This document shows, piece after piece, positions 45,640 through 53,465 of a stretch of 64,000 nucleotides of DNA. The DNA comes from Agrobacterium pusense (GTDB lineage Bacteria > Pseudomonadota > Alphaproteobacteria > Rhizobiales > Rhizobiaceae): contig NZ_FNBB01000003.1 in assembly GCF_900102105.1 (NCBI RefSeq), positions 62,001 through 126,000 of the forward strand. The letters run 5' to 3'. The notes under the pieces are model-generated. The model did no database searches and had not been told where the DNA came from. It saw nothing but the letters and a program-made list of their open reading frames with translations. The first letter of the stretch is position 1. Each line of letters begins with the position of its first letter. Both the position numbers and the translations under genes were made by a program.

Positions 45640-46350
45640 TCAACCCCACCGGGCGGTGCCGACAGCAATGACCGGACCGGTTGCCTGACCGGTCGGTGAA
45701 CCACCGAATGGTTCGACACTGATCGCGAAAGTCGTACCTTCCTTTATATTGCCACGCATGTCGGCGGGAATGACGAGGTCGCCATTCGTGCCGGGCTGGA
45801 AAACGCCGAGCGAGCGTGTCTTGCCGCCGTCCATGACGAGCCACAGTTCCAGTGACTTTTCGTCCGTCTTTCCGGTCGCCACGGGAACGATACGCATTCG
45901 GCCCGATTCCGCGTCGTAGGACGCGAGGAGATTGACCTGGCTGTCGGTTGTCGCAAGCTCGGCCACAAGCGGGCTTGTGCCGTCCCGTTGTTCCGGGAAC
46001 GCGGCATAAACGACGGCAGCCACGGCGGTTGCGCTGGTGGCCACAGATATCCAGCGCCAGAAAGATGCGGAGTTCCACAAGGTGCCATTCGTGTTGACCG
46101 CTCTGCTGCCGAACAGACGCTCTTGAATACGGGCAAGAATAGCGGCGCTGGGCGTCTCTTCCTGGTAATCGGCGTTAAAGTCTGAAAACTCGGTCTCCCA
46201 GCGCTGCACCAGTTGCGCGAAGACCCTGTCCTCCTGGATACGCTGTTCCACTTCGCGGCGCTTTTCAAGCGGCAGGACACCAAGCACATATTCGCCTGCG
46301 AGTATTTCATCGCGCGAGTGCATTCCGCCGCTGTGGTCGCCCGTCGTCAT
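45640..46350 (-). CDS. anti-sigma factor, RskA-type
   Basis: 236 residues. The N-terminal anti-sigma domain begins DEILAGEYVLGVLPLEKRREVEQR, a pattern typical of RskA-group regulators. One transmembrane helix (about 95-115) leads to a periplasmic RskA C-terminal domain (LELWLVMDGGKTRSLGVFQ). It sequesters the sigma factor encoded just upstream, whose stop overlaps its ATG (ATGA), and presumably releases it on an envelope signal through proteolysis. No zinc-binding HxxxCxxC motif is seen. Confidence 0.87.
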   Translation of the reverse strand: MTTGDHSGGMHSRDEILAGEYVLGVLPLEKRREVEQRIQEDRVFAQLVQRWETEFSDFNADYQEETPSAAILARIQERLFGSRAVNTNGTLWNSASFWRWISVATSATAVAAVVYAAFPEQRDGTSPLVAELATTDSQVNLLASYDAESGRMRIVPVATGKTDEKSLELWLVMDGGKTRSLGVFQPGTNGDLVIPADMRGNIKEGTTFAISVEPFGGSPTGQATGPVIAVGTARWG

Positions 46351-46889
46351 CGCTGCATGCACTCTCTGAGTTTGATAAGACTGCGCCGCAGCCAGGTTCT
46401 AACCGTATTCAGTGGCACCCGTAATTCGTCGGCGAGTTCGAGATAGCTCAGACCCTCGACATAGGCCCGGCGTATTGCCTGTGCGTGCACAGTCTCAAGT
46501 TCGCGCATGCAGTCGTCGATCCTGCGGCCTTCATCCGCCAGAACAACATGCTGTTCAGGATCGCGAACGCTTTCGTCGACGAGGTCATATACCTCGTCAA
46601 TGTCATCGCCAGCAGGTCTGCGGGCGCGAATCGTGTCTATGGCGTGGTTGCGCGCGATGGTGGCGAGCCATGTCGCCGGTTTGCCGGCACTGGCGGCAAA
46701 TGTGCGGGCGCGCTGCCACACCTTGATATAAATTTCCTGCAGCGCCTCCTCGGCGTCCGTTCTGTCCCGCAGGATTTTCAGGCAGATCGCAAAAAGCTTC
46801 GGGCTTGTTGCCTGGTAAAGCGAGACGAATGCTGAACGATCACCCATGCCGACGCGGTGGATAAGGCTTGCGATCTCTGTGCCCTGCAT
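46347..46889 (-). CDS. ECF-type RNA polymerase sigma factor
   Basis: 180 residues from ATG 46889, chosen for GGAAGG six bases upstream. Region 2 (LYQATSPKLFAICLKILRDRTDAEEALQEIYIKVW) and region 4 (LSYLELADELRVPLNTVRTWLRRSL) are present and region 3 is absent, as expected for ECF sigma factors. It is coupled to its RskA-type anti-sigma. It lies at the end of the lipid-modification gene series, so it probably drives that set, perhaps via the TGAAAC-N17-CGTAT promoters. Its own upstream region shows no such element. Confidence 0.92.
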   Translation of the reverse strand: MQGTEIASLIHRVGMGDRSAFVSLYQATSPKLFAICLKILRDRTDAEEALQEIYIKVWQRARTFAASAGKPATWLATIARNHAIDTIRARRPAGDDIDEVYDLVDESVRDPEQHVVLADEGRRIDDCMRELETVHAQAIRRAYVEGLSYLELADELRVPLNTVRTWLRRSLIKLRECMQR

Positions 46890-47014
46890 TCGAACCTTCC
46901 TTGCTATTCTTCCTTTATAGGATCGTCTTTCGAAGGAAGACAAGAGATGCTTGGGAAGTTCGTTCCAGACACGCCCTGTGATCATCGGGCGCAGGCTGGA
47001 GGAGGCGACGGTCA

Positions 47015-47446
47015 TCATGGCCAGCCTGCCGAGTTTTCCAACGGGCCAATGATGCGTACCGTGACAAGAAAGCCGATGACGGCCGCTGCCGCGGAGACGA
47101 AGGTGCCCCACAGAAGATCGGCAACGGTCAGGGTCGTCGACCAGCTTTTCAGCGTCGCCTGATTGGTCAGATCATATGTGGCATAAGCCATGAAGCCCAC
47201 GGCAGCGCCGTAAAGCAGCGCCGTGCTCCATTGTCCCGAAATAAGTGCCGGACGCACGGCGAGAAAAGTAAGGCCGGCGGCGTAGATGAGATAAAAGATG
47301 ATCGCCGGAGCGAGACGGAAATTTTCCGCCAGAAGATCGCCGATGGCCGGTCGATAAAGTCGTGACGCCATGGTGCTCAACCAGATGAAATCGATCACCA
47401 GAAAGGCAACCAGGGTGAAGAAATAGGCGGCAAGATACGTCTTCAT
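47015..47446 (-). CDS. DUF2177 family membrane protein
   Basis: 143 residues with four transmembrane helices. The family signature is visible at the N-terminus (FLVIDFIWLSTMASRLYRPAIGDLL). The function of DUF2177 is not established; members recur beside ECF sigma factors and cyclopropane synthase-type genes. It lies between the sigma factor and the DUF2147 gene, with gaps of 125 and 73 bases, and may be part of the same regulon. Confidence 0.82.
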   Translation of the reverse strand: MKTYLAAYFFTLVAFLVIDFIWLSTMASRLYRPAIGDLLAENFRLAPAIIFYLIYAAGLTFLAVRPALISGQWSTALLYGAAVGFMAYATYDLTNQATLKSWSTTLTVADLLWGTFVSAAAAVIGFLVTVRIIGPLENSAGWP

Positions 47447-47519
47447 CGATTTTTTCCTTTGCCATTGATCAGGCGACTTTTTGGTCTGGTTGACGAGAGA
47501 GGGAGGATCTGGGACGTGG

Positions 47520-47897
47520 CTAGTCGATCCTGGTCCAGCTTATGCCCTTGCACAGCAGACCGGCGATGATGCAGCCTTTCGTAGTCATGTTGTTGCCTGC
47601 CACCGTCACCGTTATCTTGTAGGATTTATCCCGCTGCGGGTCGAAGGCCGTGCCGGTGTAATTGCCCGTCTCGCCCGGCCTTATGTCCATGATCAGGCGG
47701 TCGCCGGTCTTTTCTTTCTGGGTGCCGGGTTTGATCCATGTGTTTGTCGCACATATTTTCTCGCCGCAGGGAGCGATCAGCACTTTCGCCTTGCCGTCGC
47801 CCCGCGCCCAGTTGCCGTTGATATCGGCCGCGGTCGCACTGGTCCCTGCCAGCAACGGAGACAGGGCGGATGCAATTGCCAATCCAAGGATCTTCAT
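47520..47897 (-). CDS. DUF2147 family periplasmic protein
   Basis: 125 residues with a Sec signal peptide (MKILGLAIASALSPLLAGTSATA). The mature domain starts INGNWARGDGKAKVLIAPCG, matching DUF2147, a small beta-rich periplasmic domain. Four cysteines could form two disulfides. The function is unknown; in other bacteria DUF2147 proteins are linked to envelope stress. It follows the cyclopropane synthase gene by 27 bases. Confidence 0.8.
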   Translation of the reverse strand: MKILGLAIASALSPLLAGTSATAADINGNWARGDGKAKVLIAPCGEKICATNTWIKPGTQKEKTGDRLIMDIRPGETGNYTGTAFDPQRDKSYKITVTVAGNNMTTKGCIIAGLLCKGISWTRID

Positions 47898-47924
47898 CGT
47901 GGTTCTCCGTTTTTTAGTCCCGCC

Positions 47925-49157
47925 TCATCCGTGTTCTATTGTGTACAGGCCGACATCAATGGTTCCCTCGGCAAAACCTGCTTCGCAATAGCAGAGGTAA
48001 TAGTCCCACATCCGCCGAAAGCGCTCGTCGAAGCCGAGTAGGGAAATAGTCTGCCACCGGGCATGGAAACGCTGGCGCCATTCCGCCAGTGTGAGCGCAT
48101 AGGACTGGCCGAAAAGCTCCTTTTCCGTGAGTTTGAGGCCGGCTTGCCCCACGGCTTTTTCCAGAGCTGAATCGGAGGGCAGGAAGCCGCCAGGAAACAC
48201 GTATTTCTGAATGAAATCGGCCTTGCGCCGATACGTATCGAAGCGGTTTTCTTCAATGGATATGATTTGCAGCACCGCCCGACCGCCGGGTTTCAGGCAG
48301 CGCTTCAGCGTCCCGAAATAGCTTGGCCAATAGGCTTCGCCGACGGCTTCAAACATTTCCACGGAGACGATGTTGTCGAATTGACCTTTGACGTCGCGGT
48401 AGTCCTGCAGCTTCAGTTTGATCCGGTCAGCCTTTTCTGCTTTTTCCGCAGCATTTTCCGCCCAGCGCAACTGGGAGGGCGACAGGGTGATGCCGGTCAC
48501 GTTGGCATTGTGCTGCGTGGCGAGGTGAATGGCGAGCGCGCCCCAGCCGCAGCCGATTTCCAGCACATCCTTGTTGCCGGTCAACTGCAACTTTTCCGCA
48601 ATACGCTCGAGTTTCCTCTGCTGCGCTGCCTCAAGGGTTGGTGTCATCAGGTCGAAAATCGCCGAGGAGTAAAGCATCGAGGGATCGAGCCATTGCCGGT
48701 AAAACTCGTTGCCGAGATCGTAATGCGCCTCGATGTTGCGTCGGCTGCCACGTCTGGTATTGGCGTTCAGCCCGTGCGCAAGCCGGTTGATGAGGCGCAT
48801 GGGCAGGCTGCCGCGCATTGATTTCGTGAAAGCATCGCGATTTTGCGCGGCGAAACGGATAAGCGCGGTCAGGTCCGGTGTGGACCAGTCGTTCTCAATG
48901 AAGCCTTCCGCAAAGCCAATATCACCATTGACGAACAGACGGCGGATTGCCCGCCAGTTATGCAGAACGAGAATGGCGTCGATGCCTTCCGATGTCCCCG
49001 ATTTTTCGATGGTTCCGCCGCCGGGGAGGGTGATGCGAAGCCGGCCGCGGTGAATATTGTTCAGCAGCCGGGTGATGAGCCAAGTGCCGAGGCCCATACG
49101 GCCGCTGACGCGGGTGTTCTGCACCGGTAATTCCGAGAGATTGTCAAACGGGGTCAT
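47925..49157 (-). CDS. cyclopropane-fatty-acyl-phospholipid synthase
   Basis: 410 residues, full CFA synthase length. The N-terminal lipid-binding part is followed by a SAM methyltransferase domain with VLEIGCGWGALAIHLA (SAM motif I), GITLSPSQLRWAEN and SVEMFEAVGEAYW, where the Glu and nearby residues bind the bicarbonate used in catalysis. It transfers a methylene to the double bond of membrane phospholipid acyl chains. The start overlaps the DUF1365 gene by 14 bases. A second CFA-type enzyme is encoded in the divergent arm. Confidence 0.9.
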   Translation of the reverse strand: MTPFDNLSELPVQNTRVSGRMGLGTWLITRLLNNIHRGRLRITLPGGGTIEKSGTSEGIDAILVLHNWRAIRRLFVNGDIGFAEGFIENDWSTPDLTALIRFAAQNRDAFTKSMRGSLPMRLINRLAHGLNANTRRGSRRNIEAHYDLGNEFYRQWLDPSMLYSSAIFDLMTPTLEAAQQRKLERIAEKLQLTGNKDVLEIGCGWGALAIHLATQHNANVTGITLSPSQLRWAENAAEKAEKADRIKLKLQDYRDVKGQFDNIVSVEMFEAVGEAYWPSYFGTLKRCLKPGGRAVLQIISIEENRFDTYRRKADFIQKYVFPGGFLPSDSALEKAVGQAGLKLTEKELFGQSYALTLAEWRQRFHARWQTISLLGFDERFRRMWDYYLCYCEAGFAEGTIDVGLYTIEHG

Positions 49158-49962
49158 GAATTCTGGCCTCGATTTGCGACGATGAAGGGTGAACGAAGGA
49201 TATTGGCTGTGCGGGTGGCGGCGGGCGCTTTCTCAGCGCCACCCCCTTCAGCCAGATTTTCAGCGCTTCCCAGTGAATGCCGAGAACGACTTTCAGGGTC
49301 AGGAAAGGAATGGTGACAAAGGCTCTCAGCAAGGCTCGATCGGTCAGTTCGACCCTTCGGGCAAGATGCCGGGCGGTCAGGACGGCGCCATCATCGTCGA
49401 ATGTTTCAATGACGATCTTCAGCCTCTCCCCAGGCGGGATGACGCGGAAAACATAGTGAAGGTTCATGTCCATGAAGGGCGAGACATAGAAAGCCTTGTC
49501 ACAGCGCTGTACGATCTCCGCGCCCATGCCGGCCTCTACGGGGATCAGATAGGAATGCCGTTGGCCGAAAGTGTTGTCCACTTCCCAGAGGATGGCTTTG
49601 AGTTCCATGTCGCGGCCATGGCAGAAGAACACGCTGAGCGGATTAAAGGCCCAGCCAAGCAAACGCGGCATGGTAAGCAGGCGCACCGGCCCTCCATCCG
49701 CTGTCATGCCTGCCGCCGTCATTGCCGCATCTATCTGCTGGCGCAGCCCGAGCCCGCTGCCGTTGCCTCGGTCCTTGCGATGAAATGAAAACAGGTTGAA
49801 CCGGTCCACCGAGAAAAACCGCAATTTCCGGTCCAGCGTATCCAACTCATCGAGATCGAGAAACAGCGAATAGATCCGATAGTCCAGTTTGTGGGTTTTC
49901 GGCTTGAACCGGGCGTGGGTAACATGGCCAGGGAAAAGCGCAGAGACGAGGGGAGGCTTCAT
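49144..49962 (-). CDS. DUF1365 family protein
   Basis: 272 residues from ATG 49962, which overlaps the stop of the FAD oxidoreductase (ATGA). DUF1365 landmarks include an N-terminal VTHARFKPKTHKLDYRIYSL, and LLTMPRLLGWAFNPLSVFFC near the middle. DUF1365 proteins are regularly encoded between an FAD amine-oxidase-like protein and a CFA-type methyltransferase and are thought to take part in fatty-acid modification. No catalytic mechanism is known. Confidence 0.87.
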   Translation of the reverse strand: MKPPLVSALFPGHVTHARFKPKTHKLDYRIYSLFLDLDELDTLDRKLRFFSVDRFNLFSFHRKDRGNGSGLGLRQQIDAAMTAAGMTADGGPVRLLTMPRLLGWAFNPLSVFFCHGRDMELKAILWEVDNTFGQRHSYLIPVEAGMGAEIVQRCDKAFYVSPFMDMNLHYVFRVIPPGERLKIVIETFDDDGAVLTARHLARRVELTDRALLRAFVTIPFLTLKVVLGIHWEALKIWLKGVALRKRPPPPAQPISFVHPSSSQIEARIHDPV

Positions 49963-51332
49963 GCCGTCGCCTCCATGGATCGCGTGTCCGTGGCGATCGT
50001 CTCCAAATCGAGGCGGATGATCCGGCCGCTGTCGTCCGCCACCTTCCATGGGCGGGACAGGCCACCGAGATCTTCAGCGACGGCAAGCCCAGCCTGGAGG
50101 CCGTCTTCATGAAAACCGGAACCGAAATAGGCGCCGCAGAACCAGGTGTTTCGCAAGCCCTGCAAGGCCCATAGTTCCTGGCGCATCTGTTCGGTTCCGG
50201 CGTCAAAGACGGGGTGGTGATAGGTCTCTTCGGCGATGATCTTTTCTTGATGCGGTTCCCGCACCGGGTTCAAGGTCACGAAAATATCCTCGGCTTCGCC
50301 GAGCGGCTGGAGCCGGTTCATCCAGTATGTGATGCTGGGCTGGCCCGCTTCGGTGCGCGTGTCGGCCACATAATTCCAGCTTGACCAGGCGGCGCGGCGG
50401 CGCGGCATGAAGGTGTTATCAGTGTGAAGCACGGCCCGGTTTCGAGTATAACCAAAGGCACCGAGAATGCGCTTTTCGACACGTGTCGCATCGGCCAGCA
50501 AGTCCAGCGCCTGATCCGCATGCGCCGCGATGACCACGTCATCGAAGCGGGCAATTTCGCCCTGCGCAGTTGTAATTTCGACGCCGTGCGGCAGGCGGCG
50601 AATACGCGTCACTGGCGTTGACAGGCGAATTCTGTCTGCAAACGGTGCCGTGAGGCGTTTTACATATTCGCGCGAGCCACCAACGACGGTGCGCCAGACC
50701 GGCCGGTTGCGCAGCAACAGCAAACCGTGATTGCGGCAGAACTTGATGAAATGCGCCGCCGGATAACGGCCTACTTCCATGGCCGGTGTGGACCATATGG
50801 CCGCAGCCATCGGGTAGAGATGATCGTCGCGGAACGCTGCGCCATAGCGATTACGCGTCAGATAATCGTCGAGGGACATGTCAGCCATCGAGTGCAGGTC
50901 ACGCGGGGCGTTGCGATAAAATCGCAGGAGGTCCGCAAGCATCGACCAGAAGCGGGGTTTCAGAGCATTTCTCTTCTGTGCGAGCAGGCCAAACCCGTTT
51001 CCGCCGGAATATTCAAAGCCGCCATTATCAAGGGAAACAGCGAACGACATGTTCGAGGCTGCGGTCGGCACGTTCAGCTTTCGAAAAAGCGCGGTCAGAT
51101 TGGGGTATGTCCAGTCGTTATAGACAATGAAACCCGTATCGACATGGATCGGGCCATTCTTCGTATCGAATGTTACCGTGTTGCTGTGGCCTCCAACGCG
51201 GTCTGCCGCCTCGAAGACCGTGACATCGTGCCTTTGCGACAAGAGCCAGGCTGCTGACAGACCGGAAATTCCCGTTCCCACTATCGCGATGCGGCGCCGG
51301 TTGTCTCGTCGCATTGTTTCGGTGTCGGTCAT
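49959..51332 (-). CDS. FAD-dependent amine-oxidase-like oxidoreductase
   Basis: 457 residues. The N-terminal dinucleotide-binding motif IAIVGTGISGLSAAWLL ending in a Glu (VTVFEAADRVGGHS) shows FAD binding. The protein belongs to the NAD/FAD-binding group (COG2907-type) that accompanies DUF1365 and CFA-type enzymes. It may oxidise or desaturate a lipid chain; related proteins take part in furan fatty-acid formation in other alphaproteobacteria. First gene of the leftward arm, 39 bases after a predicted ECF transcription start. Confidence 0.87.
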   Translation of the reverse strand: MTDTETMRRDNRRRIAIVGTGISGLSAAWLLSQRHDVTVFEAADRVGGHSNTVTFDTKNGPIHVDTGFIVYNDWTYPNLTALFRKLNVPTAASNMSFAVSLDNGGFEYSGGNGFGLLAQKRNALKPRFWSMLADLLRFYRNAPRDLHSMADMSLDDYLTRNRYGAAFRDDHLYPMAAAIWSTPAMEVGRYPAAHFIKFCRNHGLLLLRNRPVWRTVVGGSREYVKRLTAPFADRIRLSTPVTRIRRLPHGVEITTAQGEIARFDDVVIAAHADQALDLLADATRVEKRILGAFGYTRNRAVLHTDNTFMPRRRAAWSSWNYVADTRTEAGQPSITYWMNRLQPLGEAEDIFVTLNPVREPHQEKIIAEETYHHPVFDAGTEQMRQELWALQGLRNTWFCGAYFGSGFHEDGLQAGLAVAEDLGGLSRPWKVADDSGRIIRLDLETIATDTRSMEATA

Positions 51333-51377
51333 CGATCCTCGCTATCGCATTGTAGAAATTGTCTTTGGACAGCGCAG

Positions 51378-51405
51378 ATACGAGGCAGCCGTCTGATAAG
51401 TTTCA
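51378..51405 (-). promoter_or_regulatory. ECF-type promoter, leftward lipid arm
   Basis: TGAAAC (51405-51400), 17 bases, CGTAT (51382-51378) on the minus strand. Both elements and the spacing are identical to the promoter on the other strand at 51440-51467. The FAD oxidoreductase ATG is 46 bases downstream. Confidence 0.6.
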
Positions 51406-51439
51406 GCGGCAGGTGGTTTTTCGAATTTTTTTCGAACCC

Positions 51440-51467
51440 TGAAACTCTTTTGCTGGTTAGGCCGTAT
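51440..51467 (+). promoter_or_regulatory. ECF-type promoter, rightward lipid arm
   Basis: TGAAAC (51440-51445), 17 bases, CGTAT (51463-51467), driving the DUF1295/methyltransferase pair. It is the mirror partner of 51378-51405; the two -35 elements lie 34 bases apart, back to back. Confidence 0.6.
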
Positions 51468-51520
51468 TTGCCATCACGAAACCCGGCCTCGATCGATTAA
51501 AAGTGGTGAGCGAAGTAGTG

Positions 51521-52309
51521 ATGTTTTCCGTGATCCTGACGCTTGCCATTCTGATGTCGCTGCTGATGGCAGGAGCCTGGGCATTACAAAGAGCGACCGG
51601 CTCGAGCGGCTGGATCGACACTGTCTGGTCGGCAAGCGTCGGGCTCGGCGGCATCTTGGCTGTGTTGCTGGCGGAGGGCGATGGCGGGCGGCGCAGTATC
51701 GTATTCTGTCTCGTTGTCGTATGGTCCCTGCGGCTTGCTGGACACATAGGCCTGCGCACGCGGGGCGGCGGGGAAGATCCGCGTTATGCAAAACTCATGG
51801 AGCAATGGGGCGAAACCGGTCCCCGGCGGCTTTTCTTCTTCCTGCAAATACAGGCGGTTGCCGCCTTTGTGCTTGTTTTGGCTGTTTATCTAGCCGCCAG
51901 CAACGAACGGATTTTCCCGCGCACAATAGATATTCTCGCCACCATGGTTGCGCTTGTTGCACTGGCAGGTGAAGCGCTCTCGGACGCTCAGCTGTCGAAA
52001 TTCAGGAAAACCCCCGAAGCGAAAACCGGTATATGTGAAACCGGTCTCTGGCGTTATTCACGCCATCCCAATTATTTCTTCGAATGGCTTTTCTGGTGCA
52101 GCTTGCCGCTGCTGGCCCTTCAGGCGCACGGCTTGTCCTGGGCGTCGCTTGCCGCGCCCGTCATGATGTACTGGCTGCTCGTCCATGTCTCCGGCATTCC
52201 GCCGCTTGAAGAGCACATGCTGAAATCGCGCGGAGAAAAATTCCGTGCCCTGCAACGCCGCGTCAACGCCTTCTTTCCGGGGCCGCGCAAAAACGAGGAA
52301 ACGCCATGA
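51521..52309 (+). CDS. DUF1295 (steroid 5-alpha-reductase-like) membrane protein
   Basis: 262 residues from ATG 51521; GTG 51503 is an in-frame alternative and neither has a strong ribosome site. Six or so transmembrane helices. The C-terminal signature of the isoprenylcysteine methyltransferase/steroid reductase superfamily is visible (GLWRYSRHPNYFFEWLFW, then EEHMLKSRGEKF). DUF1295 enzymes reduce or methylate lipid-like substrates in the membrane. It overlaps the next methyltransferase gene by four bases (ATGA), so the products probably act on the same lipid. Confidence 0.85.
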   Translation: MFSVILTLAILMSLLMAGAWALQRATGSSGWIDTVWSASVGLGGILAVLLAEGDGGRRSIVFCLVVVWSLRLAGHIGLRTRGGGEDPRYAKLMEQWGETGPRRLFFFLQIQAVAAFVLVLAVYLAASNERIFPRTIDILATMVALVALAGEALSDAQLSKFRKTPEAKTGICETGLWRYSRHPNYFFEWLFWCSLPLLALQAHGLSWASLAAPVMMYWLLVHVSGIPPLEEHMLKSRGEKFRALQRRVNAFFPGPRKNEETP

Positions 52310-53346
52310 ATATGCTCGCCTTTGCCATCAATGCTGCAGAACGCGCGGCGCTCAACGACGGCGTTACACTCGCCGGAATAGATATGCTCTGCGCAAGAAC
52401 GAAACGGCGGCTCGCAAAAATACCGCCGGATGCCGAGGCGGCTTTTGCGGCGAATATGGCGAAATTCCCCGTCGCCAGCCATACCGACGAGGCGAACAGG
52501 CAACACTATGAAGTCCCCGCTGAGTTTTTCGCACTGGTTCTCGGAGCCCAGCGGAAATATTCCTGCTGCTATTATCCCCATAACCAGACAAGCCTCGATG
52601 AAGCGGAGACAGCTGCTCTCACCGAAACGGTAGACCATGCCGAGTTGGAGGACGGCATGGACATTCTCGAACTCGGCTGCGGCTGGGGTTCGCTGTCGCT
52701 TTATATGGCAGCGCGTTTTCCCAATGCGCGGATCACGTCTGTCTCCAATTCCGCATCGCAACGGGAATCCATCCTTGGCCGCGCGCGTGAGCGCGGGCTG
52801 TCCAATCTTTCCGTGGTGACCGCAGACATGAACGATTTTGCGACCGGCGATCACTTTGATCGCATCGTATCGGTCGAAATGTTCGAACATATGTCGAATT
52901 GGCAGGTGCTCTTCGAACGCGTTTGTACCTGGCTGAAACCTGAAGGCAAGTTTTTCCTCCATGTCTTCAACCACCGCAGCCGATCCTATCGTTTCGACCA
53001 CAACAACCCCGCCGACTGGATTGCCCGGCATTTTTTCACCGGCGGCATCATGCCCGCTTTTGATCTTCCCCATCGCTTCAGCGAGGTTCTTACCGTCGAA
53101 AGGGAATGGCACTGGCCGGGATCGCATTACCGCCGCACGGCTCTCGCCTGGCTTGAGAATTTCGATCGGGAAATCGGCCGCATCAGGCCGATCCTGCAGC
53201 AGGTTTATGGTGCTGACGCGCGGTTATGGGAACGCCGCTGGCGCCTGTTTTTTCTCGCAACGGCCGGGCTGTTTGGTCACGAGGACGGTAACGTCTGGTG
53301 TGTGGGTCATTATCTCATGAAGCCCGCTGTTGTTGCCGAAACCTGA
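52306..53346 (+). CDS. CFA-family SAM-dependent lipid methyltransferase
   Basis: 346 residues. After an N-terminal helical part, KYSCCYYPHNQTSLDEAE leads to the SAM site DILELGCGWGSLSLYMA and the SVEMFEHMSNW segment. It is shorter than the synthase at 47925-49157 and lacks its N-terminal domain. This matches the group that includes fatty-acid methyltransferases such as those making methylated furan or branched fatty acids. It is coupled to the DUF1295 gene. Together with the leftward arm it gives the cell two different SAM-dependent lipid-modifying enzymes. Confidence 0.87.
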   Translation: MNMLAFAINAAERAALNDGVTLAGIDMLCARTKRRLAKIPPDAEAAFAANMAKFPVASHTDEANRQHYEVPAEFFALVLGAQRKYSCCYYPHNQTSLDEAETAALTETVDHAELEDGMDILELGCGWGSLSLYMAARFPNARITSVSNSASQRESILGRARERGLSNLSVVTADMNDFATGDHFDRIVSVEMFEHMSNWQVLFERVCTWLKPEGKFFLHVFNHRSRSYRFDHNNPADWIARHFFTGGIMPAFDLPHRFSEVLTVEREWHWPGSHYRRTALAWLENFDREIGRIRPILQQVYGADARLWERRWRLFFLATAGLFGHEDGNVWCVGHYLMKPAVVAET

Positions 53347-53364
53347 GAGGGGCGTGGCCGACGG

Positions 53365-53392
53365 CGAAACAATTTCGCGTAAGCAAACGTTT
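53365..53392 (+). promoter_or_regulatory. stress-type promoter for the bacteriophytochrome operon
   Basis: CGAAAC (53365-53370), 17 bases, CGTTT (53388-53392). It sits between the EcfG consensus (GGAAC/CGTT) and the ECF elements at 51440. It is 74 bases before ATG 53466 and the only promoter-like element I see in the short gap. Confidence 0.4.
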
Positions 53393-53465
53393 ACATCCGT
53401 AGAATAATGGCTAGGCTGGCCGCGTTTTGAGCACGCCGTCGATCACAGAGCGGCTGGAGAAAGTC

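Noticed and set aside
46925-46960. GGAAC upstream of the ECF sigma gene as a self-promoter
   Set aside because: At the right spacing the -10 is TCTT, two mismatches from the EcfG consensus, and it does not match the TGAAAC-N17-CGTAT pair.
48234-48244. GATACGTATCG palindrome inside the CFA synthase gene
   Set aside because: It is within coding sequence and explained by codons; no promoter context.
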